Origin: [Phialemoniopsis] sp. UDSM-2020
Taxonomy: Eukaryota > Ascomycota > Sordariomycetes > Thyridiales > Thyridiaceae
Direction: 5' to 3'
DNA: 64,000 nt
NCBI GenBank assembly: GCA_018873225.1
Contig: JAEILZ010000002.1
Location: 3,348,001 to 3,412,000 of the forward strand
A program made the position numbers and the translations under genes. Below, piece by piece: positions 1-11,229 of this stretch (the first letter of the stretch is position 1; every line of letters starts with the position of its first letter). Below the pieces are notes generated by a model. It did not search any database. It worked only from the letters and a program-made list of their open reading frames with translations, and was not told the origin of the DNA.

Positions 1-1464
1 ACAGATCTCAAGCTCTAGATCAAGACCGTGATTCATCTCTCCCCGATTGTCGCACTGCTTCGTCAGCCAGTCCTTCAACATTCCCTCCGAGGCGCGTGCG
101 CGCCGTTGCATCCACCAGCACTCGTTCGCAGGCACTAGTATCCTCACAGCGCGGTAGAAGTGGTACAGCACGAGAAGGGCATGCGGATCGAGCTGCTGGA
201 CCATGGAGGTGAACGGCCCGTAGCACATGACCGGGAAACAGTGCATGTACCTCATCAGGCGGGACAGCACGACACCGGCAACGGACACGGGCGGCTCCGA
301 CTCCGGGAGGAGCAACAGGATGGGGCCTAGATGCGAGACGGCTGGACCGTACCCGTCTTTCACCACGTTCGGCATTTCTGACGTAGCTTGAGCGGCGAGG
401 TTGTCGTGACCGACCTCTGGTTTGGGCAGGTCTACCCGCTTCGGGCACCGTATGGGCACATCCAGTAGCTCGGTTTTGAGCGGTCGTCGGTATGAGAAGG
501 CATCTCGATATGGCGCTAGAGCATCGTCCGTAACGCACGCCGCACCGGCCAGCGGACTGGAAAAGTCCTGCCGGACATGCTCCATGAATACGGACTTCTG
601 GTGCGCCAAGAGGGGCACACTCTTGAGAAAGACTCGTTTCAGGCTTGTGTTGAAAGTGAACAGACGGTCCCCTGGCGCAGCCTCATCCTGATCTGTGCTG
701 CCGGGATGATGATCAGGAGACATAGTCTCAGTACCGATCCATATCTCGTACTGCAGCAGCAGAGATGTGGCGATGAAGGCGTCGATATGCATGGAGGTGA
801 AGTTATTGGACAGCTCATGGCGAAACCCAGACAGGGCACGACACAGGTGACCCGCCGCTACTGTCGTGTACAGTGTGTCTTCCGGCTGCAAGGTGCTGAG
901 GTGGCGGGCAGAGATACAGAGAATGACGTTTGTCAGAAACTCAAAGTGAAAGCTGAGTTTGAGTGCCTCAGCCCACAGGTCCGGGCTGAGGAGGAGAGTG
1001 TAGCGAGTGCATGCTTCGAAGTGATGCAGCAGTTTCAGGTGCAGAAGGTTGGGGGCCGTGTCACCAAGCCCGATGCTTCTCACCGTGACCCTGGCAGACT
1101 CTAATGGAACAGGGCTAGATCTCTTACGCTTCAAAGTGCAGGGTTGGCACTTCTCTCTTCTTGAAACGCAATTTGAACATGGCGTGCCCTCATTACACTG
1201 ATCATGACCTCAAGTTAGTTTCGATGCGCGGCCGCAATGGTGAAGAGATGAGATAACCTTTACCCGCCTTCTCTTGCAATTGTCGCAGCCCCGTCGGGAC
1301 TTCTGGTGGGCCCGTCTTCGCCTCGATGTGTCGGCCTCCAGTGCTCTTGGGACTGGGTGTAGGACGGAACCACTCTCGGCCGTTGTGGAGAGCACGAGTG
1401 TGCTGGTCAGGTCTTCTAGGGTGTGCGTGGGCTTCACCGGGCGAGTTGCCGAGCTCGAGACCAT
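1..1464 (-). CDS. Zn(II)2Cys6 transcription factor, C-terminus beyond window edge
   Basis: Fungal binuclear zinc-cluster regulator. Exons 1258..1464 and 1..1197; the 60-base intron (1198..1257) keeps phase 0. The start is the ATG at 1464; the frame runs further upstream, but I see no earlier ATG. The six cysteines of the C-X2-C-X6-C-X5-C-X2-C-X6-C cluster are residues 60, 63, 70, 76, 79 and 86. The intron falls between Lys69 and Cys70. After the cluster the protein is mostly helical with a 'LLHHFEACT' stretch, typical of the Upc2/sterol-uptake-control type of fungal regulators (family inference). The frame stays open to base 1, so the stop codon lies outside the window. It is divergent from the dehydrogenase gene at 1874. 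Target genes are unknown. Confidence 0.85.
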
Positions 1465-1873
1465 GACTGAGAGGAGCGACAATGGTTTTGACGGAATTAA
1501 TGCAAGAAGGGCCGGGATGGGGAGACTGAACGGAGAGAGGCATGCACGGGATGAGGTTTGCTGGCCGTGGATCACCTCCGTTATCTCCGGCCGTCTTACT
1601 CGTCAACCCTGCCGATGGCGCTCTTCCTAATTCAGCGATACGAGACTAAAAGGGAAAAGTCTCTTGCCCACAGGGAGGAGGTGGGTAATGCACGACCAAT
1701 AAAAAGACTTTGACTGTCTGTAATCGAGAGTGTGCACTGCAAGAATGCCGTTGACTACGGCGGATGACCACGACATATATAAAGCAATCTTGTCAGATGT
1801 ATGAGCCGAAAATGCGGAAGAGAATGCTGTTCTCACGATTTATCTTCTCCCCCAAAGGCGAAGCGTTCCCAAG
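1465..1873. other. Divergent intergenic region
   Basis: Upstream region shared by the zinc-cluster regulator (minus strand) and the SDR gene (plus strand). Only a TATA-like box at 1776..1784 stands out. Confidence 0.5.
1776..1784 (+). promoter_or_regulatory. TATA-like box for SDR gene
   Basis: TATATAAAG lies about 90 bases before the ATG at 1874, a normal fungal TATA-to-start distance. Motif and position only. Confidence 0.4.
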
Positions 1874-2965
1874 ATGGTAGCACTCTCCCAAGTCACGGCG
1901 TCCAACCGGCGCATCAGCTCCACATTCCCGGATGGGCTCGTCGCCGTCTTTGTCGGAGGAACGAGCGGCATCGGCGAGTACACACTGAAGCAGCTCGCCA
2001 AGGACTCCCGGAAACTGCGAGCCTACATCGTTGGCCGCTCCCAGGAATCTGCCGACCGTATCATCGAGGAGTGCAAGCAGCTCAACTCGTCTGGCGAGTA
2101 CATATTCATCAAGGCCGACGTGAGTTTACTTAAAAATGTCGACGATGTATGTCGCCAGATCAAGGCCAGGGAAAAGGCTATCAATATTCTGTTCCAGAGC
2201 CAGGCGACAATGGCTACTGGAAAAGGTAGACCCTCGCTTTCTTGACTCCCTCTCAAACTCTTATACGTCGCACAGGCTGACTTCTTACGAACAGTCACGT
2301 CTGAAGGTCTGCCTTTCAACATCAGCATCATCCTGCACGGCCGTCTCCGCTTCCTGCTCAACCTCCTCCCTCTACTTCAACACGCTACCACACTTCGTCG
2401 AGTAGTTCACGTCGCAGCGGCGACCCTCGAGGGCCCCATCGATCTCAACAACATGGCTGGCGAGGGGTTCTCCTTGTTCCAGCTGCGCGACCAGACCGCC
2501 TCCATTATAACACTCACGCTCCTGGAGGTTGCACGCAAGGCACCAGATGTCGCCTTTGTGCACGATGTTCCAGGAGTCGTCAAGAGCGGCATCATGCGTG
2601 ATGCTCCTGGCGGGCTTGGGCTGAAGGTCATGATGGGTGTGGCCCGTCTCATGGGTCCTTTTATCAACACCTCCCCCGAAGAAGCGGGCGAGCGACACAC
2701 CTTCTTCGCCACCAGTGGCATGTACGCGCCTCGTCAAGGAGGATCAGTCGCTGGTGTACCAGTGGCTGAAACATCGGGCGTAGCTCGAGGAGTAGAGGGA
2801 CAGCAAGGCAGCGGTGTGTACTCGATTGACAACAAGGGAGAGAGCGCGGCACCCAAGGTTGAGCAGCTGATGGCAGAATTCAAGGCAAATGGTACGGCTC
2901 AGAAGGTCTGGGACTACCTCGTCTCTGACTTCGTGAAGGTCACTGGAGCGGAGTCTATCAATTGA
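1874..2965 (+). CDS. Short-chain dehydrogenase/reductase-fold protein
   Basis: NAD(P)-binding Rossmann-fold protein of 340 aa. Exons 1874..2225 and 2295..2965; intron 2226..2294 in phase 1. Using the earlier AG near 2275 would give an immediate stop, so the acceptor at 2294 was chosen. The glycine-rich nucleotide motif GGTSGIG is at residues 28-34, followed by 'VGRSQES', an Arg-containing loop that suggests NADPH. The classical catalytic Tyr-x-x-x-Lys is not visible; the equivalent region reads ILHGRLRF. A later 'VHDVPGVVKS' segment matches a fungal SDR subgroup often annotated only as oxidoreductase. Substrate is unknown. Its 3' end converges on the phospholipase C gene. Confidence 0.85.
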
Positions 2966-3599
2966 AAGATGTATAGAAGTACCAAACACGCAGTATTTCC
3001 CTTCGTACAAATAAATCGGCACCCATTGACAAGATTCTGGCCGTGTTAGTGGATGGCCAATTAGACCTCGTTGTGGATTGAGCGGGATCCACATTCGTCG
3101 ATGCCCTCAAACGTAGTAAAACACTGGTTGCACCACCTCGAACGGCAAAAATAGATTGAAAGTGAGAAAATATGCCAAGCCAAACCTGGACTGTTTTATT
3201 GACAGGCTCTTGTCACAAGTCAGATATGGAAAAGTGCAAAAAAAACAAAAGCAAACGAAAACGTACAACACCGAGGATTCCCCAGTCGTCACCGACCTGA
3301 GTACTAGTTCAGCGATTGGCAGCTTATCTATGGGAGAGCGGACGGGATCCCGAGTTTTCTACCATCTATGGTCGTACGTGGAAGAATGTGTTGCGAGTTG
3401 GATATATAAGTCGAAAACTTTCAGGTTCTCCAACCTGGTCGTGGTTGAAATCACAGCAGAAGGCTCACGACAAACGAGTTCCCAGAAGCAATCGACGCTG
3501 CATTATTGTGTATCCTAACTTGCCTTGGAACATTCAAGCCGGGACCCGTTTACAAAAGAAAAATAACAACATGGCCGTAAAACATGAAGATAAATCGGC
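2966..3599. other. Convergent 3' intergenic region
   Basis: Lies between the SDR and phospholipase C stop codons. Short AT-rich stretches; no gene supported. Confidence 0.5.
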
Positions 3600-5405
3600 T
3601 TAGCCATCCAAGTTGACGTGCCTCGGGGCGTCTTGAATCTCAAACTTGACCAGCAGCGAGCACTTTGTCTCCCGGCCCTTCAGGTCGAACATGCGGATGA
3701 ACCGCCACTCGGGCTGCGAGTACATGAGCCGCACCGCCGCCACGGCGAACTTGGGGTTGCGCGCGAAGCTGTCGTCGCTCTTGATGAGCAGGCGCAGGAA
3801 TACGAGCTCGCTATCCTCGTAGTCCCACTCGAGCGTCTCGTCCCAGACCGGGTCCGTCGGCGGCGGGTTCTCCCCGCGGTGCAGGAAGCCGAGGTGGTGG
3901 TGTCGGTACGCAGTCGTCTTGCGCTTCATGGGCGAGTCGTCCTGCCCCAGCGGCGTCTTGGGGTGCACGAGCGTGCACGTCAGGTACGGCTTGATCTCGT
4001 CGGCCTCGCGGCCCGCAGGGAGGGGCACGCTCGACGCGCCCGCGACGTGGAGACGGAGGCGCTTCTTGCGCCCGGTCGTGATCGCCCCTGAGCCGCCGGC
4101 CCGGAGCTCAGCCGGCTTGAGCACGTAACCGTCTGAGCCGCTGAAGAGTGCCTCATTGAGCTGCATGCTCGCGTTGAAGGTCTGCCAGTTGAGCGCGCAA
4201 ACCTGAGCTCCCACCGCCCAGAACGGCACCGGATTGAGGTTCTTGGACGAGATGCGCGTGCCCTTGGGATAGACGCGCATGAGGTGGTGCGCATTGTGGA
4301 CTGAGATCTTCTCGGCTTCCGCCGGTAGGAGCCCGGCCAGGCCCGACTCGGACACATTGATGAGATGGTGGTGCGGGCCATTGGTCATCTCGGCTTGGGC
4401 ATACCACGAATTATCGCTGGGCTTGACGGACTGCGCGTAAACACCCAACTCGGCGAGCTCTGGGATAATGATCGCGGCTTCGGCAGCGGCTTTCTGGGCT
4501 TTGTATGCCTTGCGGGCTTTCTTTGACTCCTCGTCCTCATCCGAACTTGACGAACTAGAGTCATCGTCGACCTTGAGTTCGTTCGGAACGTGGTACTCGA
4601 CAATGACGACAATCTTAGAGCCGAGATCATCAAGTCGGATATGCTCGCCCGTGCCCTCTTCTTCCTGGTGACCCTTCTCCCGGATGGCTTTGCTGAGAAG
4701 TCGGTCGCCCCAAACTTCCCTCATGATCTGGACCAGGCGAAGTTGGCCGGCGAGATTGCAGTGATTCTCTAGGGACACGAGAATCGGCGCGGCGCGATAG
4801 CCCTGCGCATCGACAGACTCCGCGGCTTCCTTGTCGACCACATCTCGAATCGTCTCGCAAACGGCCCGGAACGGAATGTGAGAGACAAGAGTATACCCGT
4901 GCGTCACCTTCGGCTCTCCGTTGGGGTCGTCAGCATTATCCCAGGCGTCAATCTCGATGCACCGCGCGCCCGCCCGCAGCGTCGTGTCGTAGGCGCTGGC
5001 CGCCGAGGTGCCGTACAGCTGGTGCGCCATGAGGTAGGTGTTGTGGCTCGAGCTGACAAAGTACTCGGGCAGCGGGTGCGACCTGTCGGTCACGCTCGGC
5101 GGCACCCTGATGTGCGGCACCTTGGCGAGCTCGCGCACGGCCTGGGTCTGCTGCTCCGGGTCGTCGAGCCCGGCGTCGTGCTCGGACAGCGCGCCGACGT
5201 TGACGAGGAACGAGCGCAGCGCGTGGCTGACGCGCAGCTGGTTCTTGGTGATCTCGGACTCGCGCGAGCCGTGGCCGCCTCCGGCGATGCTGCCGGACCC
5301 GACCTCCTCGCCGAACTCCTCGTCGTCATCGCCCCGCCGTGAGCTGGAGAATGGATTGAGCTTGGCTAGGCGCGATGACAAGCCTGAAGTACCCGAATCA
5401 GCCAT
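3600..5405 (-). CDS. Phosphoinositide-specific phospholipase C (X-Y-C2)
   Basis: Hydrolyses phosphatidylinositol 4,5-bisphosphate to diacylglycerol and IP3. Intronless, 601 aa from the ATG at 5405; the frame extends upstream only to a TTG. The X domain has both catalytic histidines, in SSSHNTYL and in THGYTL. Calcium ligands are visible as Asn in HNTY, Glu and Asp in CIEIDAWD, and Glu in SLENH. A Ser/Asp/Glu-rich linker (SSSSSDEDEE) separates X from the Y domain (ELAELGVYAQSVKP). A C2 domain follows (RLRLHVAGASSVPLP onward). There is no N-terminal PH domain and no clear EF-hand pair, so it is the short fungal form. The N-terminus is charged and glycine-rich, probably disordered. Confidence 0.93.
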   Translation of the reverse strand: MADSGTSGLSSRLAKLNPFSSSRRGDDDEEFGEEVGSGSIAGGGHGSRESEITKNQLRVSHALRSFLVNVGALSEHDAGLDDPEQQTQAVRELAKVPHIRVPPSVTDRSHPLPEYFVSSSHNTYLMAHQLYGTSAASAYDTTLRAGARCIEIDAWDNADDPNGEPKVTHGYTLVSHIPFRAVCETIRDVVDKEAAESVDAQGYRAAPILVSLENHCNLAGQLRLVQIMREVWGDRLLSKAIREKGHQEEEGTGEHIRLDDLGSKIVVIVEYHVPNELKVDDDSSSSSSDEDEESKKARKAYKAQKAAAEAAIIIPELAELGVYAQSVKPSDNSWYAQAEMTNGPHHHLINVSESGLAGLLPAEAEKISVHNAHHLMRVYPKGTRISSKNLNPVPFWAVGAQVCALNWQTFNASMQLNEALFSGSDGYVLKPAELRAGGSGAITTGRKKRLRLHVAGASSVPLPAGREADEIKPYLTCTLVHPKTPLGQDDSPMKRKTTAYRHHHLGFLHRGENPPPTDPVWDETLEWDYEDSELVFLRLLIKSDDSFARNPKFAVAAVRLMYSQPEWRFIRMFDLKGRETKCSLLVKFEIQDAPRHVNLDG

Positions 5406-5910
5406 GGTGGTTTGTCTCGTCACCCAAATTCTTAGTAGACAGGTCGAGATCGAATTAAAGACAGCTAGCTCTAGATTTTTACTCGAGAGATATGTTGGAG
5501 AACATCTCAAAAGGATGCGATCAGCAATTCTTGGAACGGAGAGGCCGATAAAGCTGGGCTTGGCTTGGCTGACGACGTGTCTAGTGCAGCTGAGGGTGTG
5601 GTCTAGTCAGCAAGGGTCCCTCAGCTTACCCTATGAGGATGAATTGGAGGGGCTGAAGTTGGTGGGGAAGCATTGCCGGACTTCCATCTTGGTACGGGGC
5701 AGGCAGCGAGTCATCTCGAAACGCTGGAGTACATGGCAGTTTATAGGATATGCAAACTTCAAAAAGGCCAGGACGCTTGCTGTTGTGATGGGGCTGAAAG
5801 TTCGTGAATTAGGCTCCTTGGTGACACCCCAGATTCCGTTCAACGACTTGTCACACCACCGTCGACCATGCATCAATCGGGGTTATGGACGTACAATTCG
5901 TTCCAAGTCC
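5406..5910. other. Intergenic region upstream of phospholipase C
   Basis: Holds the 3' flank of the regulator ending at 5911 and the promoter of the phospholipase gene, both on the minus strand. No distinct motif recognised. Confidence 0.4.
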
Positions 5911-8353
5911 TTAGAATAGCTCGTCTATGTCCACATCCTCATCCAAAAATGCGGTGTCCATTGTTTGAGGCAGGTCTTCATACTGCAAAACCTCATGCAT
6001 TGCATCATGAATGAAGTCATCGTCCAGCCCAAAGTCCAACAATGCGCTGTCAACATCAGGGATTGTGTGTTTTGGTGTGTCACCAGGAAACGAAATGTCC
6101 TTATCCATGGCGTCGGCGGCTGACGCGCCAGGCAAAGGTAAGGCAATTTCCGAATCCAGGCCATCATCGGCTGGGTTTTGTGGGATAGAGGCCAACTCTG
6201 AAGCACTCGCATTGTTCGTTGCCGCCTGTACCACAGTATAAGACGAAGTCTCACCTAGTGCAGCACGTAGAATCGCAAAAGCGTCGTCGCCGGCGTTGTA
6301 CGTCTCTTGTAAATCGATAAGCACATTCATGCACTCGCGAAAGTACTTGCCGGCCAGCGCCCTTGCACCCGGTGCCGGGTTCTTCATCTCGATGAGGTGA
6401 ATGATCATTGCTGGCAGTATCGCCGTGACTCCCGCGGGTGGCAAAAATCTCTTCAGGCTCAGGTGATGGAGCTCTGTGGCCATATCGGCGATGTGTATCG
6501 CTGCGTCGAGGACCTTCAACCTAGACCGCTCTCGCTCCCCTGACCTTGCTGTTTGTGAGTTATTCGGTGCCTGACACTGTGGACGATGAAGCGTCGAGAT
6601 GGAGGTATAGTATATCATGAAAAGCAAAGTGCGCTGAACGGCCACGTTAGACCTCCCTCGCTTCACATCTGCCAAAATGGAAGCCTGAATGCAACATGAT
6701 GGTAAAGACTGCGCCCACGCTGCTAGTTCGATGTCGAGAGCACCAACAGTGTCAGAAGTGGCCTTGGGATTCGGATACAATAGCACGCCATTCTTGCCAG
6801 GCGCTGTCGAGGATCGGAAATGGGGCGTGTATATAGAATCAAGGATGTGACCGATGCATACACACAGCTTTGCCATCGCAATACACATCTTGGCCAAGTC
6901 TCGACGCATATCGGAGTCGAGTAAGGACGAGCTTTCGTCTTCCATGATCATGATCGAGGTTGTTGATATCTCGACATCAAAGTCGCTTTCCTCCAGCATC
7001 GGCACCTCGAAGGTGCCATCTCCAATCTTTGGCGGTCTTCTAAGGCCGAGAGCTATTTGGCGATCCCTGATGTAGCATGACCACCATATACGCTTGCGAA
7101 GGAGCTGATCCGGAGTTGTGGCAGGTGCAGGTTGATAATGTAGATCTATGCTCCGGGCCAGACTGACTGCAAGGCCGATCCAATGCGAAAGGTCCTTTTC
7201 ATCGTCGAGACCGTCATGCCAGTAGGTCATAAGCAGAAGCGCTTGAAGCTGGACAAGCGGCTCATTCTCGCAGTCAAAGTCGTATAGTAACTTTGGGCCA
7301 TCAATAGGGTGAATACAGGCAGAGATTGCAGATGACTTACTCTGGTTTTCTGAAAGAGTGCCCTTCTTGCGTCTTTGCGCGAGGCATATCCAGCTTTCTG
7401 CAGAAGGCCAAGGTCGACGTAGGCAGCACCGGCAAACATGACTGCCTGAAACAAAAGAAGACTAATTTTCCCATCTTTGAGCTGAAACGTCGTGTCGATG
7501 AGATCGCCTGGGTCGATGATGGGCATGTATGGGTAGACGAATTCGACGAACGAATGAAGCAGGCTGTTCATCAGTGAGGGACTCGGCACATCGAATACCT
7601 TCTTGTGCTGGAGATAATCGACATCTTCGGGATCGATACGTCTTGGCAGAGGACGGATGAATGCAGGTAGATTGATGGATGATGATGAGGAAGAGGTGGC
7701 TTTAGGTCTGACTGCTTTCGCAGCGGAGGTGTCTGGGGCATCAAGACCATAGCTGAAGGCCCCATCTTCGGGCAAGAGTGTCGCTATATCGATTTCTTTT
7801 GCGTAGCTTTCTACCCCACCCAGGCGAATAGAAGGTGTCCATTGCAGGTCGGACTTCGAACAGACACTTGATGATGGAGATCCAACGTCCTCGGTGGTCT
7901 TGTTGTCCGTCTCGTTTCTTGCTCTGTGATGGTCACTAGTCTGGCCAGGGTGTAGGATATGAGAATGTACTCCGAGAGAGAAAGACTTACTGCTTGTAGG
8001 TCCTCTTCTTCACCACACACTAAGCGAATCTCAGGTCAGATGGATACCTTGTGCTGGGAAGAGCTGTAGCTGGGACCTACCTCCACAGCCCTGAAGCGGC
8101 AGTTGGAGCAAGGCGACTCCTCCACCACGTTGCAGCGGACGCGGCGTTGGCGACAAGCTAGACAGGCACGGCTAGCCCGCTTGCTCTGGGATCTCCTTGC
8201 ATCTTTGCTGTTCATCCTGGCAGGCTTGTGAAGTTGGGGACCCTCGCTCTGTGCCGAGGCATGTTGGGGGGAGGTTGAACCCTCCAATTCTTTCGGGATT
8301 AACTTTTGCCCTGGAGACGGGGCTTTGCTCTGATCTTCTTGGGCGCCCGACAT
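5911..8353 (-). CDS. Zn(II)2Cys6 transcription factor, CTF1-beta-like
   Basis: 754-aa regulator. Exons 8081..8353, 7991..8019, 7341..7923 and 5911..7290; all junction phases agree. Cysteines 64, 67, 74, 82, 85 and 92 form the zinc cluster. The sixth cysteine is the first codon of a 29-base micro-exon, so correct splicing is essential for DNA binding. A fungal-specific regulatory domain follows, with 'FVEFVYPYMPIIDP' and 'YWHDGLDDEKDLSHWIGLAVSLA'. The C-terminus is acidic (DEDVDIDELF) and could be an activation region. It resembles cutinase-transcription-factor-1-beta-type proteins from memory of the family; that assignment is an inference. It is divergent from the permease gene at 9245, which it may control. 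Confidence 0.88.
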
Positions 8354-9244
8354 CGTCTCCTGTTACGCCTGTCACACGATGTAAAAGACAATAGAAGCCT
8401 CTTCGCTGAACCGCTTGATCCTCACAATGGCGTTCGAAGGGTATTGGAAGATACCGCAGTGCTCAAAGGGATGACGGGGAGTTTGCCGGGACCTTAGTTT
8501 TTGGGGGATTATCATTGAGCCTGGACCTCGCTAAACCCTCCTGAGATTAACGCGCCATTGTATGTTGGGGTAAGCCGCATCGGCAGTTGGTCAATCGCCG
8601 AGTTGAGGATATTTGTTCATGCGTCTCCGTATCCAGCCCCTACCAGAACAGCTTAATAAGTAATAGGACATCACGGACGCTCTTTATTTTAACAAGAGGC
8701 ATTGTTCGGAAACGTATATGGTCTATGGGAGCAATTGACGGACGATCCATGCAGTTGGCTGAACGGCCCACATCACTAGCATTCTCTGTATTCTTACCTA
8801 CCCAACATCCTGGAATCCACAAGGACCCCGGATCCACGGCAGCGGCGATGCTTTCAAGTTGCCATTGATTTGTCAGTTATTTCGGTTGGGGTAATGGGGT
8901 AGATCAGCATCTCTCTCCGCTCTGCCACTTTCCCCGTGCAGTGAGCCGGTGGCTCTTTTCCATGTCCCGCCGGCATCTTCCCCACATGGAATTGCCCCAG
9001 ACTTCATGGCTAGAGCGGCTTGGCACTACTCGGAAATTCCAGACCGCAAAGTGGAAGCGTAGTGCAGATTCAAAAGACATGACTTGAGGTCTGCTAGTGA
9101 TTTGGACTTTAGGTTAGGAAAGGAGGGGTCTTTAGTTTAGCGGAGAGTAATGGGTTATGCTATATTATGTGGTGTTCTGTCTCATGCGAGTCTTGATCCC
9201 GGTCACTTACAATCAATCCTTTCAAGATCTTTTACACAACCACC
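8354..9244. promoter_or_regulatory. Divergent promoter region, regulator / permease
   Basis: Separates a zinc-cluster regulator from a permease gene. Two symmetric CGG/CCG-type elements are visible: CGG at 8581 and CCG at 8598..8600 spaced by 14 bases, and the 13-base palindrome GAGCCGGTGGCTC at 8943..8955. Both are compatible with zinc-cluster protein sites but are not proven. Confidence 0.35.
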
Positions 9245-10938
9245 ATGTACGACGAAGAAAAGATGCAAACTGGTGCCGTTGGCATTGCACACCATAGCGA
9301 CTCTGGTACCGCTAATGCGGGCCATGTCGAAGAAGATGTCGAATTCACGATCGAGGAGCAGAGGCGTATCAAACGCCGCATCGACCTTCGCCTTATCCTG
9401 ACTTGCGGGCTCATGTACTGCATCAGTCTGATCGATAGGACGAACCTTTCGTCCGCATCAATTGCCGGGATGACCAAGGATCTTGAACTGATTCAATATC
9501 GATATTCTATTCTCGCTCTTCTTTTCTTCGTAACCTACACCCTCATTCAGCCGCCGGCGACTGTTCTGTGTCGCAAGATCGGACCTCGCCCCTTTCTCTC
9601 CGGCATCTGCTTTGTCTGGGGAGTCATCATGGTACGAGCAGTCCCTTAATATTGCTCAGGATCTATCATGATGTACAACCTTGCTAATATGTGATAGATG
9701 TGCCACGGTTTCCCGAATACCTGGACGGCCATGATACCACTTCGACTTCTTCTCGGAGCTCTTGAAGCTGGATTCTTCCCAGGATGCCTGTATCTAATTT
9801 CGACTTGGTACTCGCGTTATGATCTCCACCGAAGATACTCCGGCTTTTACTTGGTCGGATGTGTCGCCAATGGATTTGGAGGCATCCTGGCTTTTGGGTT
9901 AATGCAGATGGTATGAGCGGACCATCGTTTTTGAAAGGGAGTGAGTAATAGCTAATCTTGTATTGGCAGGATGGACTCGCCGGATACGGTGGCTGGAGAT
10001 GGATCTTTATTATTGAGGGTGTCATCACCAGTGCCATCGGTATCGTGGGCTATTTCGCCCTCGTCGACTTCCCAGACCGTGCCGCAAAAACTGCCTGGAA
10101 GTTCCTCTCGGAGAAAGAGTGTAACTGGGTGATCCAGAGGATCGAGAGAGACCGCGACGATGCCGAGGTTGAACCTTTCAACCTCAAGCGTTGGGCAAGC
10201 AACGCGCTGGATTTCAAGATTTGGGGCTTCGCACTTCTCTTCTGTTTCGTGACGACCACAAGCTACGCCATCGCCTTCTTCTTGCCCATCATTTTGCGCA
10301 GTATGAACTTCTCGGTTGGAGCCTCTCAGCTCCTCGTCGCCCCTCCGTATGCCTTTGCCGGGCTGCTCATGTTGGTTTCGTCTTACATCGGAGACAAATA
10401 CCGCACAAAGGGCCCTATCCTTGTCGTTAATGCTCTCATCACCATCATTGGGATTTCACTCATGGTAGGACCATTCTCTGTTGACGGCTGCGCGGTTGAA
10501 CTAACGCAACCTACCCTAGGGCTTCGGAAATGGAACTCCCACTCGGCTCGCTGGCGTTTTCCTGACCACAGGCGGTGCGAATGCTAACCTTCCAACCATC
10601 ATGGCCTATCAAGTGTGTACATCCTTCACTAAACACACTGTCAACAGATATACTGACCTGTTCTGTAGGCCAACAACATCCGTGGACAGTGGAGACGAGC
10701 TTTCTGCTCTGCAACCTTGGTCGGCTTCGGCGGTATCGGCGGCGTTGCTGGATCACTGGTCTTCAGGTCTCAGGACGCGCCGCAGTACAAGCCTGGGATT
10801 TACGCCACCCTCACTTGCAACGGTCTTGTCATTGTAATCGTGTGCATAATGTCAGTCTATTTCAAGATATGCAACAAGAGGGCTGACAACGGACGCATGG
10901 TCCTCGAGGGGCTTGCACGGTTCCGTTACACAATTTGA
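9245..10938 (+). CDS. MFS permease of the anion:cation symporter (DAL5/TNA1) family
   Basis: Plasma-membrane permease for small carboxylates, vitamins or amides (family role; substrate unknown). 485 aa from five exons: 9245..9631, 9698..9910, 9970..10464, 10520..10612 and 10669..10938. All four introns are phase 0, and the first three follow an ATG codon. Hydrophobic segments recur along the whole length. Family signatures include 'LIDRTNLSSASIAGM' in the first membrane span, 'RLLLGALEAGFFPGCLYLISTWYS' (shown in parts: RLLLGALEAG then FFPG) and 'GWRWIFIIEG' in mid-protein. The N-terminus is cytosolic and hydrophilic. It is divergent from a zinc-cluster regulator and converges on the acyl-CoA dehydrogenase, so it may import the acid used by the next two enzymes. 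Confidence 0.92.
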
Positions 10939-11229
10939 GTCTACAACCGAGAGGTCGAGATCAAGAGCTTTGTTTCCATCTGGGCAGCTAGTAGCTATTA
11001 TAATAGTAGAATAGAGACTGAATATTCAAAGTTTGAGCTTTTACACTCTAACAACAAGGCATGGTCATCAGCTGAGGCAGTTAATAGGGAACCTCGAAAA
11101 GGTTCAAAATCGTCTGTTTGTCTTTTCTAATTGTAGAGAGCTGTGCATATAAATTGATCATGAGTAACGAATCGCAAAGAAGATAGAGATAACTTTATTG
11201 AAAAAGGTAAATGAGGAGATAATGTGGTT

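Noticed and set aside
577..1104. 175-codon open frame on the plus strand
   Set aside because: Antisense to the zinc-cluster regulator, whose minus-strand frame is open throughout and protein-like.
3156..3603. Plus-strand frames between SDR and phospholipase genes
   Set aside because: Low-complexity lysine-rich translation of an AT-rich 3' region.
5038..5919. 293-codon open frame on the plus strand
   Set aside because: Mostly antisense to the phospholipase C gene and its promoter; no ATG with support and no protein family.
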